From positions 1-12,377 of the forward strand of contig CAKZXL010000060.1 in the NCBI GenBank assembly GCA_937883885.1: 12,377 bases of DNA, in the 5' to 3' direction. The translations under genes and the position numbers were made by a program. Each line of letters opens with the position of its first letter. The stretch's first letter is position 1. Shown here piece after piece: positions 4,922 through 12,377 of the stretch. The notes under the pieces were generated by a model that saw nothing but the letters and a program-made list of their open reading frames with translations, was not told the DNA's origin and did not search any database. Source of the DNA: an uncultured Aquincola sp. (GTDB lineage: Bacteria > Pseudomonadota > Gammaproteobacteria > Burkholderiales > Burkholderiaceae).

Positions 4922-6361
4922 ATGGCTGCCAATCCAGTCTCAAACAACACGGTGGCCTACACCGACGACGCCGTGCGCGGCTTTGCGCTTGCAGCGGTGC
5001 TGTGGGGTGTGGTGGGCATGGCGGTGGGCGTGTTCATCGCCGCCCAGCTCACCTGGCCTGAACTCAACTTCGGCATTCCGTGGCTCAGCTACGGCCGGCT
5101 GCGTCCGCTGCACACCAATGCGGTGATCTTCGCCTTCGGCGGCTGTGCGTTGTTTGCCACCAGCTACCACGTGGTGCAGCGCACCTGCCAGACGCCGCTG
5201 TTCCTGCCCTGGCTGGCCAAGCTCACCTTCTGGGGCTGGCAGCTGGTCATCCTGGCTGCGGCCATCTCGCTGCCCATGGGCTACACCCAGGGCAAGGAAT
5301 ACGCCGAGCTGGAGTGGCCGATCGACATCCTGATCGCCGTGGTCTGGGTGGCCTACGCCGTGGTGTTCTTCGGCACCATCGGCATCCGCAAGGTGCGCCA
5401 CATCTACGTGGCCAACTGGTTCTTCGGGGCCTTCATCATCGCGGTGGCGCTGCTGCACATCGTCAACAGCGCGGCGCTGCCGGCCGGCATGATGAAGAGC
5501 TACTCGGCCTACGCCGGCGTGCAGGACGCGATGGTGCAGTGGTGGTACGGCCATAACGCGGTGGGCTTCTTCCTGACCGCGGGCTTCCTGGGGATGATGT
5601 ACTACTACATCCCCAAGCAGGCCGAACGCCCGGTGTACAGCTATCGCCTGTCCATCGTGCACTTCTGGGCGCTGATCTTCACCTACATGTGGGCGGGCCC
5701 GCACCACCTGCACTACACCGCGCTGCCCGACTGGGCGCAAAGCGTGGGCATGGTGTTCTCGCTGGTGCTGCTGGCGCCCAGCTGGGGCGGCATGATCAAC
5801 GGCGTGATGACGCTCAGCGGTGCCTGGCACAAGCTGCGTGACGACCCCATCCTCAAGTTCCTGATCGTGGCGCTGTCGTTCTATGGCATGTCCACCTTCG
5901 AGGGCCCGATGATGTCCATCAAGACGGTCAACGCGCTGTCGCACTACACCGACTGGACCATCGGCCACGTGCACTCCGGCGCGCTGGGCTGGGTGGGGCT
6001 GATCTCCATGGGCTCGCTGTACCACCTGATCCCGCGGTTGTATGGCCGCCGCCAGATGCACAGCGTGGCCGCCATCGAGGTGCACTTCTGGATCGCCACG
6101 CTGGGCATCGTGCTGTACATCGCCGCGATGTGGATCGCCGGCGTGATGCAGGGCCTGATGTGGCGCGCGGTCAATCCCGACGGCACCCTGGTCTACACCT
6201 TCGTCGAAAGCGTCAAGGCCACCTTCCCGTTCTACGTGGTGCGCCTGGTGGGCGGCCTGCTGTACCTCGCCGGCATGGGCGTGATGGCCTGGAACGTGGT
6301 GATGACCGTGCGCAGCGGCGAACGCGCCGTGGCCTACGCACCGCAACTCGTCCGCGCCTGA
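4922..6361 (+). CDS. ccoN: cbb3-type cytochrome c oxidase subunit I, CcoN
   Basis: This 479-residue subunit is the catalytic core in the inner membrane, where oxygen is reduced to water and protons are pumped. It is strongly hydrophobic throughout, as expected for about 12 transmembrane helices. By alignment with known cbb3 enzymes, the low-spin heme b ligands are H64 ([10 protein letters not shown]) and H351, and the high-spin heme b3 ligand is H349 ([11 protein letters not shown]). The CuB ligands are H211 ([11 protein letters not shown]), H261 and H262 (AGPHHLHY). Y255 in TYMWAGPHH is the residue that forms the cbb3-specific His-Tyr crosslink. E327 (STFEGPM) is the conserved membrane glutamate. 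All key residues are present and the length is typical. Transcription is predicted from the FNR promoter just upstream, and ccoO follows after 11 bases. Confidence 0.97.
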   Translation: MAANPVSNNTVAYTDDAVRGFALAAVLWGVVGMAVGVFIAAQLTWPELNFGIPWLSYGRLRPLHTNAVIFAFGGCALFATSYHVVQRTCQTPLFLPWLAKLTFWGWQLVILAAAISLPMGYTQGKEYAELEWPIDILIAVVWVAYAVVFFGTIGIRKVRHIYVANWFFGAFIIAVALLHIVNSAALPAGMMKSYSAYAGVQDAMVQWWYGHNAVGFFLTAGFLGMMYYYIPKQAERPVYSYRLSIVHFWALIFTYMWAGPHHLHYTALPDWAQSVGMVFSLVLLAPSWGGMINGVMTLSGAWHKLRDDPILKFLIVALSFYGMSTFEGPMMSIKTVNALSHYTDWTIGHVHSGALGWVGLISMGSLYHLIPRLYGRRQMHSVAAIEVHFWIATLGIVLYIAAMWIAGVMQGLMWRAVNPDGTLVYTFVESVKATFPFYVVRLVGGLLYLAGMGVMAWNVVMTVRSGERAVAYAPQLVRA

Positions 6362-6372
6362 GGAGCAACACC

Positions 6373-6993
6373 ATGAGCCATGACACACAAGCGCGCGGCC
6401 ACCAGCGCATCGAAACCAGCAACTTCCTGATGATCGTGCTGATCCTGCTGACGGTGGCCGTCGGCGGCATGGTCGAGATCGTGCCGCTGTTCTTCCAGCG
6501 CAGCACCACGCAGCCGGCCGAGGGCCTGAAGCCCTACACCGCGCTGCAGCTGGCCGGGCGCGACATCTACACCCGCGAGGGTTGCTACAACTGCCACTCG
6601 CAGATGATCCGCCCGCTGCTGGCCGAGACGCTGCGCTACGGCCCGCCCAGCCAGGCCGGCGAGTTCGTGTACGACCACCCCTTCCAATGGGGCAGCAAGC
6701 GCACCGGCCCCGACCTGGCACGCGTGGGCACCAAGTACAGCGACGAGTGGCACCGCGTGCACCTGAACAACCCGCGCGACCTGGTGCCCGAATCGAACAT
6801 GCCGGCCTACCCCTGGCTGGAACGCACCGCGGTGGACGCCGCTTCGCTGCCCACCCACCTGAAGACGCTGCGCACCCTGGGCGTGCCCTACACCGACGAA
6901 GACATCGCCGGGGCCGCCGAGTCCGTCAAGGGCCGCACCGAGCTGGACGCCCTGGTGGCGTACCTGCAGGTGATGGGCACGCACGTCAAGTAA
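6373..6993 (+). CDS. ccoO: cbb3-type cytochrome c oxidase subunit II, CcoO
   Basis: This 206-residue mono-heme cytochrome c passes electrons to CcoN. One N-terminal anchor helix (about 18-41, [16 protein letters not shown]) is followed by a periplasmic domain. The heme c attachment site is C71-Y-N-C74-H75 in [15 protein letters not shown], the standard CcoO signature. M143 in [10 protein letters not shown] is the expected axial ligand. The stretch [20 protein letters not shown] (108-127) is also highly characteristic. The ribosome site AGGAG (6361-6365) touches the ccoN stop and lies seven bases before the ATG, so the two genes are tightly linked. Nothing is missing relative to the family. 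Confidence 0.96.
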   Translation: MSHDTQARGHQRIETSNFLMIVLILLTVAVGGMVEIVPLFFQRSTTQPAEGLKPYTALQLAGRDIYTREGCYNCHSQMIRPLLAETLRYGPPSQAGEFVYDHPFQWGSKRTGPDLARVGTKYSDEWHRVHLNNPRDLVPESNMPAYPWLERTAVDAASLPTHLKTLRTLGVPYTDEDIAGAAESVKGRTELDALVAYLQVMGTHVK

Positions 6994-7007
6994 TCGCAAG
7001 GCACATC

Positions 7008-7169
7008 ATGGACATCAATGTTCTTCGCAGCGCCGTGACGCTGTGCAGCCTGGTCCTCTTCCTGGCGCTGGCCGTGTGGGTGTGGCTGCCCAGCCGCCGC
7101 CGCGCGCTGGACGAGGCCGCGCTGCTGCCCTTCAATGAAGAGTTGCACACCGAAGGGAGCGGCTCATGA
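7008..7169 (+). CDS. ccoQ: cbb3-type oxidase small subunit CcoQ
   Basis: This 53-residue single-helix membrane protein (hydrophobic residues about 9-27, then SRRRALDEAALLPFNEE) fits CcoQ in size, position and the basic patch after the helix. CcoQ is non-catalytic and stabilises the association of CcoP with the CcoNO core in species where it has been studied. A modest AAGG site precedes the ATG. The start lies 14 bases after the ccoO stop, and the gene overlaps ccoP by four bases (ATGA at 7166-7169). Sequence conservation in this family is low, so identification rests largely on context. Confidence 0.88.
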   Translation: MDINVLRSAVTLCSLVLFLALAVWVWLPSRRRALDEAALLPFNEELHTEGSGS

Positions 7170-8086
7170 GCGACTTCATCCACAACGGCTGGTCGATCTA
7201 CGTCGCCGCCGTCACCATCATCGGTCTGGTGGCCTGCCTGGCCCTGCTCTTCATCGCCGCACGCCGCCGCGTGATGGCCGATGACAACACCACCGGCCAC
7301 GTGTGGGACGAAGACCTGGTGGAGCTGAACAACCCGCTGCCGCGCTGGTGGATGTGGCTGTTCGTCATCACCGTGGCCTTTGCCGCCATCTACCTGGTGA
7401 GCTACCCGGGCCTGGGCAGCAGCCAGGGCACGCTGGGCTGGTCGAGTGCCGGGCAGCTGCAGGCCGAAAAGACCAAGGCCCACGAAGCCGCGGCCCCGGT
7501 GTATGCCGCCTTCAACGGCAAGCCGGCCGAAGACCTGGCACGCGACCCCAAGGCCATGGCCATTGGCGAGCGCCTGTTCGCCAACAACTGCGCGGCCTGC
7601 CACGGTGCCGACGCACGCGGCAGCAAGGGCTTTCCGAACCTGACCGACCACGACTGGCTGTGGGGCGGCACGCCCGAGCGCATCGTCGAGACCATCACCA
7701 ACGGCCGCCAGGGCATGATGCCGCCGATGGCCGCTGCGGTGGGCAGCTCGACCGACGTGCACAACGTGGCGCAGTACGTGCTGAGCCTGTCGGGCTCGCC
7801 GCACGACCCCATCGCCGCCCACCTGGGCCGCGAGAAGTTCACCGCCTGCGCGGCCTGCCATGGCGCCAAGGGCCAGGGCAACCAGGCGCTGGGTGCGCCC
7901 AACCTCAGCGACAAGATCTGGCTGCACGGCTACGGTGAAGCCGCCATCACCGCGATGGTGAACAACGGCAAGACCAACGTGATGCCGGCCCATGGCCAGC
8001 GCCTGAGCCCCGAGCAGATCAACGTGCTGGCAGCCTATGTGTGGAGCCTGTCGCAGGGCTCGCCGGTGGCCAAGGCCGCCCCCTAA
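7166..8086 (+). CDS. ccoP: cbb3-type cytochrome c oxidase subunit III, di-heme CcoP
   Basis: This 306-residue di-heme cytochrome c is the electron entry subunit. Two N-terminal helices (about 11-31 and 62-80) bracket the conserved loop TTGHVWDEDLVELNNPLPRWW, a strong CcoP signature. Two heme c sites follow in the periplasmic part: C142-A-A-C145-H146 and C228-A-A-C231-H232. Likely Met ligands lie in GRQGMMPPM (181-188) and NVMPAHG (271-277). Length and domain order match the family. The ATG overlaps the ccoQ stop in ATGA, and AAGGGAG within ccoQ serves as ribosome site. The stop is eight bases before ccoG. Confidence 0.96.
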   Translation: MSDFIHNGWSIYVAAVTIIGLVACLALLFIAARRRVMADDNTTGHVWDEDLVELNNPLPRWWMWLFVITVAFAAIYLVSYPGLGSSQGTLGWSSAGQLQAEKTKAHEAAAPVYAAFNGKPAEDLARDPKAMAIGERLFANNCAACHGADARGSKGFPNLTDHDWLWGGTPERIVETITNGRQGMMPPMAAAVGSSTDVHNVAQYVLSLSGSPHDPIAAHLGREKFTACAACHGAKGQGNQALGAPNLSDKIWLHGYGEAAITAMVNNGKTNVMPAHGQRLSPEQINVLAAYVWSLSQGSPVAKAAP

Positions 8087-8094
8087 AGCTCCGC

Positions 8095-9555
<1,461 letters not shown>

Positions 9556-9581
9556 CCCCACGCCCGGCCCAGGAGTACGCC

Positions 9582-9830
9582 ATGAACCGACAAGACAACC
9601 GACCCGCCTTGCCCTGGTGGCGCGTGCCCACCGCCTGGCTGGTGATGGGCGGCCCCGCCACCGTGGTGGTGGCCGGCCTGGCCACCGCCTTCATCGCGGT
9701 GCGCGGCGCCGACCCGGAAGTGAGCACCGTGCGCATCCCGCGGGCGGTGACCTCGCTCAAGGCCGAGCGGCCTCAGCCCGCGGCGGCCCCGCAGATGCCG
9801 CAGTCCGGCACCGGCGGAGCGCGGCCGTGA
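9582..9830 (+). CDS. ccoH: Short FixH/CcoH-like membrane protein
   Basis: This 82-residue protein has an N-terminal PWWRVPTAWLVMGGPATVVV pattern running into one membrane helix (about 15-42), then AVRGADPEVSTVRI. This resembles the short proteins annotated as FixH in Burkholderiales cbb3 clusters. FixH/CcoH proteins help assemble the oxidase, probably by contacting CcoN and CcoI. This one is about half the length of the rhizobial form. It lacks the larger periplasmic domain, and its last 22 residues are Pro/Ala/Gln-rich and probably disordered. A good AGGAG (9571-9575) precedes the ATG by six bases. Its stop overlaps the next gene's GTG start (GTGA, 9827-9830). The assignment depends on both position and the N-terminal pattern. 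Confidence 0.75.
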   Translation: MNRQDNRPALPWWRVPTAWLVMGGPATVVVAGLATAFIAVRGADPEVSTVRIPRAVTSLKAERPQPAAAPQMPQSGTGGARP

Positions 9831-10072
9831 GCTTCACGCTGCGGGCGCTGCTGATCGCCTGGCCAGCCTTCGTGATGGCGGGCGTGCTGGAGATGCTGGT
9901 GTTCGCGGTGGTCGACCCGGCCTCGCTCACCTGGTTCGGCCATGAGCCGATCGGCTGGAGCAACAACGCGGTCTACAGCGTCACGTTCCTGATCTTCTGG
10001 GCGGCGATGGCGACGGCAGGCGCCATCACCCAGTTGCTGGCCGAGCCCTTGATCAGCAGTTCGGCCCGTTGA
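9827..10072 (+). CDS. Uncharacterised two-helix membrane protein of the cbb3 cluster
   Basis: I do not recognise a characterised family. The 81-residue protein has two clear hydrophobic helices (about 5-29 and 48-73). They are joined by a polar loop, DPASLTWFGHEPIGWSNNAVY, that is probably exposed at the membrane surface. There are no cysteines, heme motifs or conserved metal ligands apart from one His (H39). It starts at GTG, with a four-base overlap to the FixH-like gene, which implies coupled translation and a related role. Similar small proteins follow ccoG/ccoH in other Burkholderiales as far as I recall, but I could not check this. It ends inside the 3' end of fnr, overlapping it by 20 bases on the opposite strand. 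An assembly or stability factor for the oxidase is a guess from context only. Confidence 0.75.
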   Translation: MSFTLRALLIAWPAFVMAGVLEMLVFAVVDPASLTWFGHEPIGWSNNAVYSVTFLIFWAAMATAGAITQLLAEPLISSSAR

Positions 10073-10793
10073 CCAGCTTGCGCAGACCTTCCTGGTCGGC
10101 GATGCGGATATGGCGCTGCTTGACTTCCAGCAGGCCGTCTTCCTGGAACTTGGAGAAGGTGCGGCTGACGGTCTCGAGCTTCAGGCCCAGGTAGCTGCCG
10201 ATCTCTTCGCGCGTCATGCGCAGCACCAGGGCCGAAGCCGAGAAGCCGCGCGACTGCAGCCGCTGCGTCAGGTTGACCAGAAAGGCGGCCAGCCGCTCTT
10301 CGGCCCGCATGCTGCCCAGCAGCAGCATCACGCCGTGGTCACGCACGATCTCGCGGCTCATGATCTTGTGGAACTGGCGCTGCAGGTCGGTGAACTCGCG
10401 CGACAGGCCTTCCAGGTCGCCGAAGGGAATGACGCAGACCTGCGAATCCTCCAGCGCCACCGCGTCGCAGCTGTGGCGGTCGGTGCTGATGCCGTCCAGG
10501 CCCAGCAGCTCGCCGGCCATCTGAAAGCCCGTGACCTGGTCGCGCCCGTCTTCCGACGACACGCAGGTCTTGAAGAAGCCGGTGCGCACCGCGAACAGCG
10601 AGTGGAACGGATCGCCCGCCCGGAACAGCGCAGCACCCCGCGGCACCGAGCGCCGCGCATCGACCAGCGTGTCCAGGCGCTCCAGGTCGGGCTGGGACAG
10701 GCCCAGCGGCAGGCACAGCTCGCGCAGGTTGCAACTGGAGCAGGCCACCTTCAGTGGCTCGATACGGATGGTGGTGGTGTGGGGGCTGTTCAC
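10053..10793 (-). CDS. fnr: Fnr-family oxygen-sensing transcription regulator
   Basis: This 246-residue Crp/Fnr-family regulator should sense oxygen through a [4Fe-4S] cluster. The three N-terminal cysteines C18, C21 and C27 (VACSSCNLRELC) and the internal C109 (RHSCDAVALE) match the four cluster ligands of Fnr. The cyclic-nucleotide-like fold spans about 35-150, followed by the dimer helix. The DNA-binding helix-turn-helix (193-221) contains LKLETVSRTFSKFQ. E207, S210 and R211 correspond to the residues that read the TTGAT half-site, so this protein should bind FNR boxes, including the three found here. The start is GTG with a weak ribosome site. An FNR box lies 16 bases upstream of the start, suggesting feedback control. 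The gene faces the cbb3 operon and is divergent from hemN. Confidence 0.95.
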   Translation of the reverse strand: MNSPHTTTIRIEPLKVACSSCNLRELCLPLGLSQPDLERLDTLVDARRSVPRGAALFRAGDPFHSLFAVRTGFFKTCVSSEDGRDQVTGFQMAGELLGLDGISTDRHSCDAVALEDSQVCVIPFGDLEGLSREFTDLQRQFHKIMSREIVRDHGVMLLLGSMRAEERLAAFLVNLTQRLQSRGFSASALVLRMTREEIGSYLGLKLETVSRTFSKFQEDGLLEVKQRHIRIADQEGLRKLVNGPNC

Positions 10794-10809
10794 TGCTTAG
10801 CCAATCGGT

Positions 10810-10823
10810 TTGAGCAAGGTCAA
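10810..10823. promoter_or_regulatory. FNR-type box between fnr and hemN
   Basis: TTGAGCAAGGTCAA contains perfect half-sites TTGA and TCAA six bases apart. It sits 16 bases upstream of the fnr start codon, too close for class II activation of fnr and suited instead to autorepression. For hemN, class II geometry would put the -10 at 10846-10851, but GCATGG there is a poor match. Activation of hemN from this box is therefore plausible but not shown. Confidence 0.7.
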
Positions 10824-10903
10824 CGATTGTTGCGCTGCCATCCTTGCATGGACTTGCGCCACATCAAGCACCGCGGTGCCAGGCTCCGGCAGAGTTGCGT
10901 GTG

Positions 10904-12313
10904 ATGAACGCGATACTTACCCCGCTGCGCACCGCCCCGCTGAACACCGAACTGCTGCGGCGGTTCGACGTGCCCGGCCCGCGCTACACGTCCTATCCTA
11001 CGGCGGATCGCTTTATCGAAGCTTTCGGGCCCGACGAGCATGCCGATGCGCTGCACCTGCGCAGCGAAGCCAGCGTCGGCGGCGGCCAGCCGCTGTCCCT
11101 GTACGTGCACGTGCCCTTCTGCGAATCGGTGTGTTACTACTGCGCCTGCAACAAGGTCATCACCCGCCGGCATGAGCGCTCAGGCCCCTTCCTGAACGCG
11201 CTGGCCACCGAGGTGGCGCTGCATGCGCAGGCCCTGGGGCGTGGCCAGCCGGTGTCGCAGGTGCACCTGGGCGGCGGCTCGCCCACCTTCATGTCCGACG
11301 ACGAGCTGGCCTCCCTGCTGGATCTGCTGCGCAGCCAGTTCCGCATCGTGCCCGGCGCCGAGCTGTCCATCGAGGTGGACCCGCGCACCGTGGATGCGCA
11401 GCGCCTGGCCGCCATCCGCGCCATGGGCTTCAACCGGCTGAGCCTGGGCGTGCAGGACTTCGATACCAAGGTGCAGCAAGCGGTGCACCGGGTGCAGCCG
11501 CTCGAAAGCGTGGCTGCGCTGATGAAACAGGCGCGCGCGCTGAAGTACGACTCGATCAACGTCGACCTGATCTACGGTCTGCCGCGGCAGACGCAGCTGA
11601 GCGTGGCCACCACCATCGCCCAGGTCATCGAGCTGCAGCCCGACCGCATCGCGCTGTATGCCTACGCCCACCTGCCGCAGCGCTTCAAGCCGCAGCGGCG
11701 CATCCATGCCGCCGACCTGCCGGCCGCGGCCGACCGGGTGCAGATGCTGGAAGGCTCGGTGGCGCAGTTCCTGGACGCGGGCTACGTGTACATCGGCATG
11801 GACCACTTCGCCCGCCCCACCGACCCGCTGGCCGTGGCCAAGCGGCAGGGCCGGCTGCACCGCAACTTCCAGGGCTACAGCACCCAGCCCGACTGCGACC
11901 TGATCGGCCTCGGGCCCTCGGCCATCAGCCGCATCGGCGCCACCTACAGCCAGAACGCGAAGGACCTGCAGGCCTGGACCGATGCGCTGGAGCAAGGGCG
12001 CTTCGCGGTGGAACGGGGCCTGGCGCTGACGCGCGACGACCTGCTGCGCCGCGCGGTGATCATGGCGCTGATGTGCCAGGGCCGGCTGGAGTTCGAGTCC
12101 ATCGAGCTGGCCCACCTGGTGAAGGTGCCGCAGTACTTTGCCGAAGAACTGCGCCGGCTGCAGCCGTTGGCCGAAGCCGGCCTGCTGGAGTTGGGCGACG
12201 ACGCCATCACCATCACGCCCGCCGGCTGGTACGTGGTGCGCGCCATCGCGATGGTGTTCGATCGCCACCTGCAATCCGACCGCCAGCGTGAGCGGTTCTC
12301 GCGGGTGATCTGA
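10904..12313 (+). CDS. hemN: Oxygen-independent coproporphyrinogen III dehydrogenase HemN
   Basis: This 469-residue cytoplasmic radical-SAM enzyme oxidatively decarboxylates coproporphyrinogen III to protoporphyrinogen IX without oxygen. The heme-pathway signature PGPRYTSYPTADRF (24-37) is followed by the radical-SAM cluster motif C73-x3-C77-x2-C80, with the additional C82 typical of HemN (FCESVCYYCACNK). Next comes the SAM-binding GGGSPTF (123-129). DLIYGLPRQT and YIGMDHFARPTD are also characteristic of HemN. The C-terminal domain is present and the length is close to that of E. coli HemN. This distinguishes it from HemW, which lacks the fourth Cys and the N-terminal extension. The ribosome site is weak. 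HemN supplies heme for the oxidase at low oxygen. Its stop shares a base with the start of the next gene. Confidence 0.96.
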   Translation: MNAILTPLRTAPLNTELLRRFDVPGPRYTSYPTADRFIEAFGPDEHADALHLRSEASVGGGQPLSLYVHVPFCESVCYYCACNKVITRRHERSGPFLNALATEVALHAQALGRGQPVSQVHLGGGSPTFMSDDELASLLDLLRSQFRIVPGAELSIEVDPRTVDAQRLAAIRAMGFNRLSLGVQDFDTKVQQAVHRVQPLESVAALMKQARALKYDSINVDLIYGLPRQTQLSVATTIAQVIELQPDRIALYAYAHLPQRFKPQRRIHAADLPAAADRVQMLEGSVAQFLDAGYVYIGMDHFARPTDPLAVAKRQGRLHRNFQGYSTQPDCDLIGLGPSAISRIGATYSQNAKDLQAWTDALEQGRFAVERGLALTRDDLLRRAVIMALMCQGRLEFESIELAHLVKVPQYFAEELRRLQPLAEAGLLELGDDAITITPAGWYVVRAIAMVFDRHLQSDRQRERFSRVI

Positions 12314-12377
12314 TGGCCACCGGCGCCTTGCTGGCCGGTGCGCTGGCGCTGGGCCTGGCCAGCTCGCCACACTGCGG
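12313..12377 (+). CDS. N-terminal start of a TauE/SafE-like membrane protein (partial)
   Basis: The ATG at 12313-12315 shares its A with the hemN stop (TGATG), implying coupled translation. Only 21 codons are present before the window ends. They encode a hydrophobic helix ending in LGLASSPHC. This resembles the start of the TauE/SafE-like (DsbD-transmembrane-like) proteins often found beside cbb3 and hemN genes, where a Ser-Pro-His-Cys or Gly-His-Cys stretch leads into a Met-Cys-Gly motif. Such proteins have been linked to copper or redox supply for the oxidase. The identity rests on a short match and context. Confidence 0.6.
   Translation, partial: MATGALLAGALALGLASSPHC

Noticed and set aside
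4940..6721. 593-codon minus-strand frame across ccoN and ccoO
   Set aside because: It is His/Arg/Val-rich antisense reading of two genes with all catalytic residues intact, so it is a shadow.
10110..10904. 264-codon plus-strand frame opposite fnr
   Set aside because: Fnr on the minus strand has all four cluster cysteines and a proper recognition helix; the plus frame is Gln/Ala/His-rich and antisense.

Overview
The window looks like chromosomal DNA from a GC-rich betaproteobacterium, most likely order Burkholderiales (the Rubrivivax/Leptothrix/Ideonella type). The evidence is the strong G/C bias at third codon positions, the gene order ccoI-ccoS-ccoNOQP-ccoG-ccoH-fnr-hemN, and the typical sequences of those proteins. 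The genus is inferred and was not tested.

Layout. Positions 1-114 hold the end of an unidentified gene, closed by a clear rho-independent terminator (141-166). Positions 202-1374 hold two small toxin-antitoxin loci pointing away from each other. On the minus strand is an AbrB-type antitoxin with an intact PIN-domain toxin. On the plus strand is a Phd/YefM-type antitoxin whose partner survives only as a PIN-toxin N-terminus of about 16 codons with a mutated active site. Positions 1349-1846 (minus) encode a GNAT acetyltransferase. Positions 1847-2348 contain no gene but are rich in hairpins and inverted repeats and end in an FNR-type promoter.

Positions 2349-10072 (plus) form a cytochrome cbb3 oxidase cluster. 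It contains the copper-exporting ATPase CcoI, the small assembly factor CcoS, the four oxidase subunits CcoN, CcoO, CcoQ and CcoP, the cupric reductase CcoG, a short FixH/CcoH-like protein and an uncharacterised two-helix membrane protein. The oxygen sensor Fnr (10053-10793, minus) overlaps the end of that last gene tail to tail. It is divergent from hemN (10904-12313, plus), the oxygen-independent coproporphyrinogen dehydrogenase. The window ends 65 bases into a TauE/SafE-like membrane protein gene that is translationally linked to hemN.

How the genes fit together. CcoI, CcoS and CcoG supply and insert copper and heme. CcoNOP is a high-affinity terminal oxidase for low oxygen, and HemN keeps heme synthesis going when oxygen is scarce. 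Fnr is the expected switch. I find three FNR-type boxes (2301-2314, 4842-4855, 10810-10823), placed before ccoI, before ccoN and between fnr and hemN. The first two have the exact class II spacing to a plausible -10 element. For ccoI the predicted transcript starts at the ATG itself, which suggests a leaderless mRNA.

I do not see a wholly new system here. The observations most worth a second look are the decayed toxin beside its surviving antitoxin, the predicted leaderless ccoI transcript, the FNR box that contains the ccoS stop codon, the small unknown membrane protein at the end of the cbb3 cluster, and the structured intergenic element.
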